From Acidimicrobiaceae bacterium (GTDB taxonomy: Bacteria > Actinomycetota > Acidimicrobiia > Acidimicrobiales > Bog-793), in NCBI GenBank assembly GCA_025464005.1, contig JAODBO010000039.1, positions 1 to 35,124 on the forward strand: 35,124 nt of DNA, given 5' to 3'. A model generated the notes under the pieces. That model was not told the DNA's origin and searched no databases. It was given only the letters and a program-made list of their open reading frames with translations. The position numbers were made by a program, and so were the translations under genes. Within the stretch, counting starts at the first letter, position 1; every line of letters begins with the position of its first letter. Positions 17,789 through 25,313 of this stretch are shown in pieces.

Positions 17789-18745
17789 GTGCTCGTCGAG
17801 CTCCCCACGGTCGTGCTCGAGCCACCTCGCGTGGCGAGCTCGCCGGGTCCCGCGTTGCGGGCTCGCGTGCTCGCACGGGCCGAACCCTATCTCTACCTCG
17901 CGCCGGCGCTCGCGGGGCTCCTCGTGTGGGTCTACCGTCCGCTCGTCGAGACCTTCGACTACTCCTTCTACAACTGGAACCTGTTGCCGACGACGCCGAA
18001 GGTCGGCGTCGGCTGGCACAACTACTCCCAACTGTTCCACCTGCCGGCGCTGTGGCAGGCCGTCGGGACGACGGGGATCTTCATGGCAGGGCTGGTCCTG
18101 TTCGGTGTGCTGCTCCCGCTGCTCATCGGCGCGCTGACCCAGCACATCTCGCCGAAGTCCCGGACGGTGTACCGAGCGCTGATCTTCCTGCCGGTCCTCG
18201 TGTCGCCTGTCGTGACGGCGACGGTCTGGGAGTTCCTGCTCGCTCCCGCGGGCGGGTTCGTCGACACCGTGCTCGGGTGGTTCGGGCTCGCCCAGACGAA
18301 CTGGTTGCAGCAGCCGAACACGGCGAAGTACGCGGTCGTGGCGATCAGCGGCTGGAAGATCCTCGGTGTGTCGGTGCTCATCGTCACGGCCGGTCTCGCC
18401 GCGATAGGCGGGGAGTACTACGAAGCCGCGGCGATCGACGGAGCGAATCGTAGGCAAGTGTTCAGGCGAGTAACGCTCCCGCTGCTCTCGCCGACACTGC
18501 TCTTCATGTTCATCATGGCGCTGCTGCTCTCCTCGCAGACCGTCTTTCCGATCCTCAACGTGCTCACCCAGGGCGGCCCGGAGGGGGCGACGACCGACAT
18601 CTACTACTTCTTGTACCAGTACGGATTCACGAGCTTCAACATCGGGCTCGCCTCGGCCGCCGCTGTGTGCTTCTTCCTCGTGTTCGGGATCGTGGCGCTC
18701 GCCTGCGTCAGGCTGCTCGACCGTTTCAGCTTCTACGACAACTGA
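17789..18745 (+). CDS. ugpA: ABC importer permease 1 (UgpA/MalF-type)
   Basis: 318 residues from GTG 17789, six bases after the upstream stop. Six or so membrane segments are visible, starting at PYLYLAPALAGLLVWVYRPL (about 33-52). The EAA loop that docks the ATPase is at about 209-233: YYEAAAIDGANRRQVFRRVTLP. It pairs with the next gene to form the transmembrane channel of a CUT1-type importer. UgpA-like by neighbours; the related sugar permeases cannot be told apart from sequence. Confidence 0.92.
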   Translation: MLVELPTVVLEPPRVASSPGPALRARVLARAEPYLYLAPALAGLLVWVYRPLVETFDYSFYNWNLLPTTPKVGVGWHNYSQLFHLPALWQAVGTTGIFMAGLVLFGVLLPLLIGALTQHISPKSRTVYRALIFLPVLVSPVVTATVWEFLLAPAGGFVDTVLGWFGLAQTNWLQQPNTAKYAVVAISGWKILGVSVLIVTAGLAAIGGEYYEAAAIDGANRRQVFRRVTLPLLSPTLLFMFIMALLLSSQTVFPILNVLTQGGPEGATTDIYYFLYQYGFTSFNIGLASAAAVCFFLVFGIVALACVRLLDRFSFYDN

Positions 18746-18753
18746 GGTCCGCG

Positions 18754-19704
18754 ATGAGCCTCGTCACCCTTCCCTATGCCGAGACGCACGGCCCGATCGC
18801 CACGCCGTACGAAGCGCCCGAGGACGCCCTCGACCTGCGCCGCCGGCGGCCCGGTGAGGCGAGGAGCGCCGAGATCGACTCACGGACCTGGCACCGCGGG
18901 AGCAGGCGATCCGCGATCGGCGGCCACGTCGTGCTCGTGTTGCTCGCGCTGTTCACCGTCTTCCCCATCGTCTGGATGTACCTGACCTCGTTCCGGCCAC
19001 CGGGCGACCTGTTCTCCTCGGGCCTCGTCGCGGGCTCGCTGAGCACCGCGAACTACTCCACCGCGTTCGCCGCGATCCCGGTGGGCGTGCTCCTCGAGCA
19101 CACGGTGGTCGTGGCCGTCGCGGTGTCGCTCGGTCAGCTCCTCACGAGCCTGCTCGCCGCGTACGCATTCGCGCGGTTCCGCTTCAAAGGGCGCAACCTG
19201 CTGTTCCTCGTCTTCATCGGGAGCTGGCTCGTGCCGTTCCAGGTCACGATGCTGCCGAACTACGTGCTCGTCTCGAGGCTCGGGCTGCTCAACTCGCTCG
19301 CCGGGATCATCGTCCCCCAGCTCAGCTCGGCCTTCGCTGTGCTCTTGCTGCGCCAGCATCTCAACGGCTTTCCCGTCGAGCTGCTCGAAGCGGCCCGGGT
19401 CGAAGGGCAGTCGGTGTGGGCGACGCTCTGGACGGTCGTCGTTCCGAACCTCGGACCGGCGCTCGCGGCCCTCGGGATCTTGCTCTTCGTCGGCTCGTGG
19501 AACGAGTACTTCTGGCCCTTGCTCGTCTACCGGGCCCCGGACTCGGTGATCCAGCTCGGCATTCAAGGATTCCTCAGTGCCGCCACGGTGAACTACGGCG
19601 CGCTGATGGCGGCGTCGGGTCTGGCGACGCTCCCGATATTCGCGATCTACGCGGTCCTCCAGCGTCGCGTTGTCAGCGCCTTCGTGCGCTCCGGGCTCCG
19701 TTGA
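18754..19704 (+). CDS. ugpE: ABC importer permease 2 (UgpE/MalG-type)
   Basis: 316 residues from ATG 18754; the open frame reaches further back into permease 1, but this start leaves a usual-sized cytoplasmic N-terminus of about 55 hydrophilic, Arg-rich residues before the first membrane segment (HVVLVLLALFTVFPIVWMYL). The EAA loop is at about 208-232: ELLEAARVEGQSVWATLWTV. Six membrane segments are expected. Together with permease 1, the ATPase and the binding protein it completes the importer. Confidence 0.92.
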   Translation: MSLVTLPYAETHGPIATPYEAPEDALDLRRRRPGEARSAEIDSRTWHRGSRRSAIGGHVVLVLLALFTVFPIVWMYLTSFRPPGDLFSSGLVAGSLSTANYSTAFAAIPVGVLLEHTVVVAVAVSLGQLLTSLLAAYAFARFRFKGRNLLFLVFIGSWLVPFQVTMLPNYVLVSRLGLLNSLAGIIVPQLSSAFAVLLLRQHLNGFPVELLEAARVEGQSVWATLWTVVVPNLGPALAALGILLFVGSWNEYFWPLLVYRAPDSVIQLGIQGFLSAATVNYGALMAASGLATLPIFAIYAVLQRRVVSAFVRSGLR

Positions 19705-19718
19705 CCGCGCCGCGCGTC

Positions 19719-19745
19719 CGGCCCGGTCCGGTCCGGTCCGGGCCG
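19719..19745 (+). repeat. GGTCC tandem repeat within a small hairpin
   Basis: Three GGTCC units in a row (19725-19739) lie inside an inverted repeat, CGGCCCGG (19719-19726) with CCGGGCCG (19738-19745). It sits in the 94-base gap between permease 2 and the last gene of the operon and could attenuate readthrough or stabilise upstream mRNA. Confidence 0.4.
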
Positions 19746-19798
19746 AGTGTTCCCGTGCATCCCAACACCCCAGCCGACTGACCTGCCAAGGAGAGCCC

Positions 19799-20644
19799 AT
19801 GCGCATCGTTCAGATATCCGACACCCACCTGTCCCACCTCGGCGGGGTCACGAGCGAGAACTTCTCGATCCTCGTCGACTTCGTCAACACCGAGCTGCGC
19901 CCTGACCTCGTCGTGAACTCCGGCGACGTGGCGCTGCTCAGCCCGGACTCGGCCGAGGACCGTGAGGCGGCACGCCGGCTGCACGAGCGGTTCGATGCGC
20001 CTGTGCGGGTCCTGCCGGGCAACCATGACCTCGGTGAGCCCGGTGACCACCCGTGGATGGGGCTCGCGGTGACGAGCGAGCGTCTGAGGGGCTTCACCGA
20101 CGCCTTCGGTCCGGGCCGGTTCCTCGAGCTCGACACGGAAGGCTGGGCGATCGTCGGCATGAACAGCGAGATCCTCTCCTCCGGCCTCGACGAGGAGCGC
20201 GAGCAGTGGGAGTGGCTCGAAGGAGCGGCGGCGGCCTCGCGCGATCGATCGGTGATGCTCTTTCTGCACAAGCCGCTCTGGTCGCCCATCCCTGGCTACA
20301 CCGAGCACGCGCTGGCGATCGAGGAGTCCGACCGTGAGCGGTTGCTCGCGGTCTTCTCCGACTCGCGGCTGCGCGTCGTCGGCAGCGGGCATCTGCACTG
20401 CTTCAGGAGCGCCTTCGAGGGCGACGTGGTCACGGTGTGGGCGCCGTCCTCGGCATTCGTCGTTCGGTCGAAGGACTTCAGCTTCGGCCTCAGCCAGCTC
20501 GGCGTCGTCGAGTACCGGATCGAGGGCGACGAGGTCGAGGTGTATTTCCGCTCGATTCCGACGCTGTGCGAGCAGGAGCCATTCGCGATGGCGGAGTTCG
20601 TCCAGACGATGGCTGAGATCGAAGCGGCGACAGCGTCGCGATAG
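19799..20644 (+). CDS. Metallophosphoesterase 2
   Basis: 281 residues from ATG 19799 with AAGGAG at 19788-19793; the upstream open frame is a shadow. Motifs: D8-x-H10, GD with D43, G74-N75-H76-D77, H157-KP, and GHLH with H198 and H200. Two motif differences from metallophosphoesterase 1 are H-K-P instead of H-H-P-P, and GHLH instead of GHTH. No signal peptide. It is the last gene before the terminator hairpin and may clean up a different phosphodiester or monoester made by the first enzymes. The paralogs are clearly divergent, arguing for different substrates rather than simple duplication. Confidence 0.85.
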   Translation: MRIVQISDTHLSHLGGVTSENFSILVDFVNTELRPDLVVNSGDVALLSPDSAEDREAARRLHERFDAPVRVLPGNHDLGEPGDHPWMGLAVTSERLRGFTDAFGPGRFLELDTEGWAIVGMNSEILSSGLDEEREQWEWLEGAAAASRDRSVMLFLHKPLWSPIPGYTEHALAIEESDRERLLAVFSDSRLRVVGSGHLHCFRSAFEGDVVTVWAPSSAFVVRSKDFSFGLSQLGVVEYRIEGDEVEVYFRSIPTLCEQEPFAMAEFVQTMAEIEAATASR

Positions 20645-20671
20645 GCCAGATGGCGCATGCCCCCGACACGT

Positions 20672-20711
20672 CTGACGCTCCGGTCTGCCGCACGGTGGAC
20701 CGGAGCGTCAG
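20672..20711. terminator. Bidirectional terminator hairpin between convergent genes
   Basis: CTGACGCTCCGG (20672-20683) and CCGGAGCGTCAG (20700-20711) form a perfect 12-bp stem with a 16-nt loop. It lies after the last operon gene and overlaps the stop codon of the minus-strand rpiR gene. No T-run follows on either side, as is common in high-GC actinobacteria. Confidence 0.7.
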
Positions 20712-21628
20712 GAGCTCGAGCCGTTCGTCCCGGCCGAAGGCCGGCGGTAGACGTAGCGCCCCATTGTCTGCTTGGCGTCCAGCACGGCATGGCCGCGCGG
20801 CTCTCCCGCCGCGGCGTCCTTGTCGGTCATCGCTATGAGCAGGCCACGAAGCATGAGGAGGAGGCCGGCGGAATTGATCGCCGCTTGGCTCTTCGTCGAA
20901 TAGTCGAAGGTATTCGCGACCAAGGTCACCGTCGCGATGTCAGCGAGGTGGGAGCGCTGGAAGCCGGTGACCGCGACGACCCTCGCCCCTGCCGAGCGCG
21001 CCGTGCTCGCCGCATCGATAGTGAGTGAGTTCACCCCGGAGCTGCTGACGGCGAGGCAGACGTCCTTGCGGTTCAGCTGGCTCGCGAGAACCGTCTGCAT
21101 GATCGCGTCGGGCCAGAAGTCAACCGGCTTGCCGATGACGCGGGCATTTATCGCGAAGTCCTGTGCAAAGACCTGCGTCGGACCGGCGGCGACGACGAGG
21201 ATCTGCCGAGCGCCCGACAGGTAGTCCACCGCTCGCTTGAACGCGTCCGCCGTCTCCTTGGTGACCATGCCACTGATGGATCGTCCGGCGTCCTCGAACA
21301 GCTCGTGGATGACGGGCCCGTGACGCGTCGAGGCTCCTGGGCGGGTGCCGAGCGTCGGCCAGCCGAGGTCACGAGCGAGGGTGAGGCGCAGGTCGCGCAA
21401 TCCGCTGAACCCGAGCCGGCGGCACGTCCTTACCGCGGTGGCGCCGGAGGTGCCCGACTGCTCGGCGAGCTGGGCCGCCGACCACTCGATGAACTCATAG
21501 GGCCGGTCGAGGATGAGCCGCGCGACACGCAGCTCGCTCGCCGACAGCGAGCCGATGACCGTGCGGATCCGCTCGAGGGTGTACGAGCCGGCGACCTCGT
21601 TAGCTGGCCGGGCTGCCGGGCGCGCCAT
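20708..21628 (-). CDS. RpiR-family transcriptional regulator (HTH + SIS)
   Basis: 306 residues from ATG at 21628 reading leftwards; the frame stays open to 22081 but that extension is Arg/Ala/Pro-rich and lacks conserved features. N-terminal helix-turn-helix (about 10-85): LERIRTVIGSLSASELRVAR, then SAAQLAEQSGTSGATAVRTC. The C-terminal SIS domain (about 125-270) has ILVVAAGPTQ, a serine-rich LAVSSSG loop typical of phosphosugar binding, and ARVVAVTGF. RpiR proteins sense phosphorylated sugars or polyols and control catabolic operons. It is convergent with the phosphodiester importer operon and is the likely regulator of that operon; a near-identical 19-bp sequence stands upstream of both. Confidence 0.9.
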   Translation of the reverse strand: MARPAARPANEVAGSYTLERIRTVIGSLSASELRVARLILDRPYEFIEWSAAQLAEQSGTSGATAVRTCRRLGFSGLRDLRLTLARDLGWPTLGTRPGASTRHGPVIHELFEDAGRSISGMVTKETADAFKRAVDYLSGARQILVVAAGPTQVFAQDFAINARVIGKPVDFWPDAIMQTVLASQLNRKDVCLAVSSSGVNSLTIDAASTARSAGARVVAVTGFQRSHLADIATVTLVANTFDYSTKSQAAINSAGLLLMLRGLLIAMTDKDAAAGEPRGHAVLDAKQTMGRYVYRRPSAGTNGSSS

Positions 21629-21636
21629 GAATCCAG

Positions 21637-21642
21637 AACCTA
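21637..21642 (-). promoter_or_regulatory. Candidate -10 box of rpiR
   Basis: On the minus strand the sequence reads TAGGTT eight bases before the rpiR ATG. Transcription would start at most a couple of bases before the ATG, giving a leaderless or near-leaderless message, which is frequent in actinobacteria. No clear -35 box. Confidence 0.4.
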
Positions 21643-21655
21643 CACGAGGTCGCAC

Positions 21656-21674
21656 TCGCGCCAGCGCGCCGACG
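21656..21674. promoter_or_regulatory. Candidate RpiR operator in the rpiR promoter region
   Basis: TCGCGCCAGCGCGCCGACG is identical at 17 of 19 positions to 13321-13339 in front of the ABC operon. It contains two CGCGCC units 8 bases apart and lies just upstream of the candidate rpiR -10 box, where a repressor would act. Confidence 0.4.
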
Positions 21675-21923
21675 CGTCGCATCCGCGGGTCGAGCGCGGC
21701 GACCGACGCCACTCGAGGGGCCGCGAGGGATGGCCGCTCGCGACCCGCACCCCCGCCCTCGCGTGCTGAGCGTCCCGCGACGACGCGGCTGAGGGGACGT
21801 GTACGCCGAGCGATGCAGCCGGAACCGCGCGCGACGTCGGAGGCGAATCCGACCCGCACCGTCCTCGCACCCACACATGGGCGCCGCGCCACGTGGCTCG
21901 GGAGCTCTGTGGCACGATGCGCC

Positions 21924-22487
21924 GTGGACAACTCGACAGTGAATCTCATCTGGAGCAGCACCGTCGATGCGCGACTTCGCGAGCAGCTCGCCAGTATCTG
22001 GGTCGCGGCTACGAATGCCGGCGGAGCGCTCGGATTTCTTCCACCGGTGACTTCGCAGGACATCGCCGAGCTCGCCGACAAGACCTTCGACCGCGTCGCG
22101 GACGGTCTCGACGACCTTCTCGTCGCGTTCCTCGCAGAGGAACCGATCGGCTGGCTCGTGCTGGAGCGAGACGCCCGCTCCTATGCGGGCCATTGGCGGA
22201 CGCTGAAGCGATTGCAGGTCCACCCGGCACATCAGGGCAACGGCTACGCCACGGCCCTGATGGAAGAGGCCCGCCGATTCGCGCGGGACGAACTCGGGCT
22301 CGAGTTCCTGGTATTGACGGTTCGGGACGGCACCGGAGTCGCGGGCATGTACGAGAGGCTCGGCTACCGCGAGGTCGGCCGTGTGCCGTCGGTCATGCGG
22401 GTCGCGGAGAACGACGATCGGGACGAGATCTATATGGTCCAGTCGTTGGCCGACTCCTCTGACGTGGCCCGCTCCCGCCGAAGGTGA
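21924..22487 (+). CDS. GNAT-family N-acetyltransferase
   Basis: 187 residues from GTG 21924; GTG 21939 is almost as good, since neither has a strong ribosome site. The GNAT acetyl-CoA motif A is clear: LKRLQVHPAHQGNGYATAL (pattern QGxGxA), followed by the motif B strand LTVRDGTGVAGMYERLGYREVGR. It transfers an acetyl group from acetyl-CoA to an unknown amine. The gene stands alone, transcribed away from rpiR. Cytoplasmic. The substrate cannot be inferred from sequence. Confidence 0.85.
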   Translation: MDNSTVNLIWSSTVDARLREQLASIWVAATNAGGALGFLPPVTSQDIAELADKTFDRVADGLDDLLVAFLAEEPIGWLVLERDARSYAGHWRTLKRLQVHPAHQGNGYATALMEEARRFARDELGLEFLVLTVRDGTGVAGMYERLGYREVGRVPSVMRVAENDDRDEIYMVQSLADSSDVARSRRR

Positions 22488-22532
22488 GCATCTGTCGCCG
22501 ATCGCCGCGAGCGCCCTGAACCCGGCCATATC

Positions 22533-22538
22533 TACACT
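22533..22538 (+). promoter_or_regulatory. -10 box for a probable leaderless DUF4232 gene
   Basis: TACACT lies six bases before ATG 22545, so transcription would begin at the A of the start codon. No Shine-Dalgarno is present in between. No clear -35 box was found. Confidence 0.5.
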
Positions 22539-22544
22539 GCCCTC

Positions 22545-23087
22545 ATGTACCGCGGCCGCCGACTCCTCGCAGCAGCGGTGATCGTCGCAAGTTCTGCTGC
22601 GGTTCCGCTGCTCGTCGGCGGCCCAGCGTTTGCCTCCCCCGGCCCGGGACCGTGTCGGCACCTCTCGGGGACGTTCTCCGTGGTGGTGAGCAGTCAAGGG
22701 GCGGGGAACGTGACCTACGCTCTGCGGCTGCGCGACCAAGGGCTTGGGCACTGCGTCGTGTCCGGCCTCGCCCAGCTGAGACTTCTCTCCCGCTCGGGCG
22801 CGCCGCTGCCGACCCGAGTGACCGCCGCATCGCCAGGGTCGCTCACGGCGATGCGTGTCGTGCTCCATCACGGGTCTTCGGCGTGGGCGAGCGCCCGCTT
22901 CTCTCCCGACGTGCCCGGTACGGGTGAGCCCACGAACGGTCAGTGCGAGCCGACCGCCTACCGGGTCGACGTCACGGTGGCGCCGGCTGGCGCGAGGCTT
23001 GCCGCCCCGATCTCGCCCCCGACGCCGGTGTGCGAGCACGGCTTGCTCCAGCTCAGCGCTCTCGGGACGAAGCGACCGACCGCCTGA
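22545..23087 (+). CDS. Secreted DUF4232-like protein
   Basis: 180 residues. Signal peptide: MYRGRR, then a hydrophobic AAAVIVASSAAVPLLVGG stretch, and an AFA cleavage region near residue 30. The mature part begins with a Cys-containing segment (CRHLSGTFSV) and has the DUF4232-type pattern with Gly/Asn-rich strands, a second cysteine in GHCVVSG, and two more near the end. The four cysteines could form two disulfides. The domain is common in secreted actinobacterial proteins of unknown role. It is followed by a strong palindrome. Confidence 0.72.
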   Translation: MYRGRRLLAAAVIVASSAAVPLLVGGPAFASPGPGPCRHLSGTFSVVVSSQGAGNVTYALRLRDQGLGHCVVSGLAQLRLLSRSGAPLPTRVTAASPGSLTAMRVVLHHGSSAWASARFSPDVPGTGEPTNGQCEPTAYRVDVTVAPAGARLAAPISPPTPVCEHGLLQLSALGTKRPTA

Positions 23088-23090
23088 GCA

Positions 23091-23112
23091 CGCCGGCTCG
23101 GCCGAGCCGGCG
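23091..23112. terminator. Perfect 22-bp palindrome after the DUF4232 gene
   Basis: CGCCGGCTCG-GC-CGAGCCGGCG is fully self-complementary and starts four bases after the DUF4232 stop. It would form a 9-bp stem with a GGCC loop. It is not followed by a T-run, but its position suggests a GC-type terminator that insulates the pilus genes. Confidence 0.6.
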
Positions 23113-23165
23113 CAGCTCAAACACCTCGCGCCACGGTCCGTTAGCACCGCCTAAGGAGGCGATCG

Positions 23166-24263
23166 ATGGATCAGCTGGACCTGAACCGGATGCTGGGCCG
23201 GCTCGTCGAGATGGGAGGCTCGGACCTGCACGTGAAGGCAGGTTCACCTCCTCGAGCACGGCTCAACGGCACCCTGAGCCGCATCCCTGAAGAGGCGGCC
23301 ATCGACGGCGAGGACATGGCGAGCCTCGCCCGGGAGATCATGCACGACCGGATCTGGAGCCGGTTCGAGTCGACGTTCGAGGCCGACTTCGCGTACTCGG
23401 TCCCACAGCTGGGTCGCTTCCGGGTCAACGCTTTCCGCCAGCGCGGCACGGTGTCGATGGTGTTCAGGCACGTTCGACCCGGTACGCAGTCGTTGGCCGA
23501 GCTCGGCCTTCCCGACGCGGTGCGACGCCTCGCCGAGGAGCCGCGCGGCATCGTGCTCGTCACCGGTCCGACGGGCTGTGGCAAGACGACCACGCTCGCG
23601 GCGATGATCGACCACCTCAACAACACGCGAGAGTGCCACGTTGTGACGATCGAGGACCCGATAGAGGTCCTGCACAGGGACAACCTCGCTTCCATAAGCC
23701 AACGCGAGATCGGTTTCGACACCGAGAGCTTCATCGTTGCGCTCCGGTCCGCCCTGCGCGAGGACCCCGACGTCATCCTCGTCGGCGAGATGCGCGATCC
23801 GGAGACCGTCGAGACGGCGCTGACGGCCGCCGAGACCGGGCACCTCGTGCTCTCGACGTTGCACACCGGGGACTCCGTCGAGACGATCAACCGGATCATC
23901 GACTTCTTCCCCCCGAGCCAGCAGCGTCAGGCGCGCCTCTCGCTCGCGTCCGCGCTCCGGGGAACGATCTGCCAGCGTCTCATCCCCACGATCGACGGCA
24001 AGGAACGGGTGCCGGCGCTCGAGATCATGGTCGTGAACGGGCGCATACAGCAGTGCATCGTCGAGCCGGTCCACACGAGCAACATCGCCGACATCATCGC
24101 CGAGGGCGACTACTACGGCATGCAGACGTTCGCCCAGTCCCTCATCGAGCTCCTCAAGGAGGGCCTCATCGACGCCGAGACGGCGATCTCCTCGGCGCCC
24201 AACTCCCACGACCTGCGGATCATGCTCCAGAGACAAGGGATGGCGCAGTCGGTGCTCGGCTGA
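23166..24263 (+). CDS. pilT: Type IV pilus retraction ATPase PilT (first copy)
   Basis: 365 residues, standard PilT length, with a near-perfect ribosome site TAAGGAGG at 23152-23159. Secretion-ATPase motifs: SDLHVKAGSPPRARLNG in the N-terminal domain, Walker A GPTGCGKTT at 134-142, Asp box EDPIE, Walker B ILVGEMRD, and the His box around HLVLSTLHTGD. PilT hexamers at the inner face of the membrane drive pilus disassembly. The following gene in this direction is pilB, after a decayed prepilin peptidase on the other strand. Compared with the second PilT it lacks an N-terminal extension. Confidence 0.95.
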   Translation: MDQLDLNRMLGRLVEMGGSDLHVKAGSPPRARLNGTLSRIPEEAAIDGEDMASLAREIMHDRIWSRFESTFEADFAYSVPQLGRFRVNAFRQRGTVSMVFRHVRPGTQSLAELGLPDAVRRLAEEPRGIVLVTGPTGCGKTTTLAAMIDHLNNTRECHVVTIEDPIEVLHRDNLASISQREIGFDTESFIVALRSALREDPDVILVGEMRDPETVETALTAAETGHLVLSTLHTGDSVETINRIIDFFPPSQQRQARLSLASALRGTICQRLIPTIDGKERVPALEIMVVNGRIQQCIVEPVHTSNIADIIAEGDYYGMQTFAQSLIELLKEGLIDAETAISSAPNSHDLRIMLQRQGMAQSVLG

Positions 24264-24312
24264 TCCCGTGCTCGTTCTGGCGGGACATCTGGCGGCCCCG
24301 TGCGAACGATGT

Positions 24313-25052
24313 TCAGCCAAGCCAGGCGTGCGCGACAACCGACCCGGCGAGCACGCCGACGATCGCCCGCACCGCGAGGAACGGCCCGAACGGGTACGGC
24401 CATCGTGCGCCCCGCCCGGCCCATGGCGAACGGCCAGAGTGCGATCAGACCTGCCGCGACGAAGCCTTGAAGGAATCCCCCCGACGATGCGATAGCCGAA
24501 CCGGCCGAAGAACGCTCCGCAGAGGGTCGCGAGCCAGACGTCGCCGAAGCCCAAACCTCCAGGGGCTCCGACGAGGATCACGCCGAAAAGCGCGAACACA
24601 ATGGTGCCGCTGACCACCAGACGGACCAGGGCGGAGAGGTCGTACCTCACCCGCGATCATGGCGGTCGCGGCGATGTGAGGAGTCAGTAACCGCCAGGCC
24701 CGAGATCGATCACCGTCAGCGCGACGTCGCCGGCGGCGAGCACAAAGTACGCGGGCGCTGCCCAGAGAGTTGGCACGCGCGTCGCTACCGCGCCGCACAG
24801 AGCGACGGTGACGAGCTCGGTCGCGGGATAGCGGATCGAGATTCCTGTCCACACGATCGACATTTGCCGCGTCGCAGCTCGAATGAGGCGACGGGCGCGT
24901 TGTCGACAGGCCGAATGGGTGTCTCGCACACCGGGCAGGGCGAGCGCGGCGTGACGACCGAGGCCCCGACAGGCAGACACCAGGTCAGATCGTGAGGAAG
25001 GACCGGCGGCGAGGCCCACCAGGAACGCGACCGCGTCGGCCCCTCCGGTCAT
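24313..25052 (-). pseudogene. pilD: Decayed type IV prepilin peptidase (A24, PilD-like)
   Basis: On the minus strand the parts of a leader peptidase follow each other in the right order but in different frames. From 25052: FLVGLAAG, then GSFLTI; then VTPRSPCPVCETPIRPVDNA and RRGKCRSCGQ with the paired CxxC motifs; then GISIRYPATELV and VIDLG; then WRLLTPHIAAT; then RYDLSALVRL to GGLGFGDVWLATLCGAFFG (the second catalytic-Asp region, GxGD); then FLQGFVAAGLIALWPFA after a shift at a six-base homopolymer (24477-24482); and finally PYPFGPFLAV and AHAWLG before TGA 24315-24313. At least six frame changes are needed, so no full peptidase can be made. The remnant is unusual beside an otherwise intact pilus operon. 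Sequencing error is unlikely with so many shifts in one gene only. Confidence 0.85.
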
Positions 25053-25313
25053 CTCCGGACGAGTGGCCCTGATCGGCGAGACGTGACGTTCAACCTGCAG
25101 CTCTCAAGTGCCGTCAAGGTGACTAGGAGGCGCACAGTGTCCCTTGTTCTCAAGCAGGCGCCGAGGATGCCGCGGCGAGAGCACTACGCGCCGCGTCCGG
25201 GCTCAGGACCGGCACGAGTACTGCGCGATATAGGTGACCAGGGGTGCAGTCAGTTGAACGGTGGCTGGGTGTGATGCGATGCCGCGCGGCGGGAGTCTGA
25301 TGTTCTACGAAAC
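25053..25313. other. Intergenic region before pilB
   Basis: About 260 bases between the decayed pilD and pilB. One open frame of 63 codons (25083-25274) has no support and is not called. TTGAAC at 25254-25259 is a weak -35 match, but no matching -10 was found at good spacing. The pilB promoter is expected here. Confidence 0.35.

Larger units (their letters stand above)
21629..21923. other. Intergenic region between rpiR and the GNAT gene
   Basis: About 295 bases upstream of rpiR (minus strand) and the acetyltransferase (plus strand). Close to rpiR it holds a -10-like hexamer and the CGCGCC motif (both listed). The rest shows no recognisable gene or structure; the frames open through it have an Arg/Ala/Pro-rich, shadow-like composition. 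Confidence 0.45.

Noticed and set aside
16685..18457. 590-codon minus-strand frame across the phosphatase, metallophosphoesterase 1 and permease 1
   Set aside because: Covers three convincing plus-strand genes in one shadow and has a low-complexity, charged composition.
21629..22081. Longer N-terminus for the RpiR regulator (up to 22081)
   Set aside because: The extra 151 residues are Arg/Ala/Pro-rich, overlap the GNAT coding region, and come before a clean RpiR helix-turn-helix start.
25083..25274. 63-codon open frame before pilB
   Set aside because: No ribosome site and an Arg/Pro-rich product; no similarity I can recognise.
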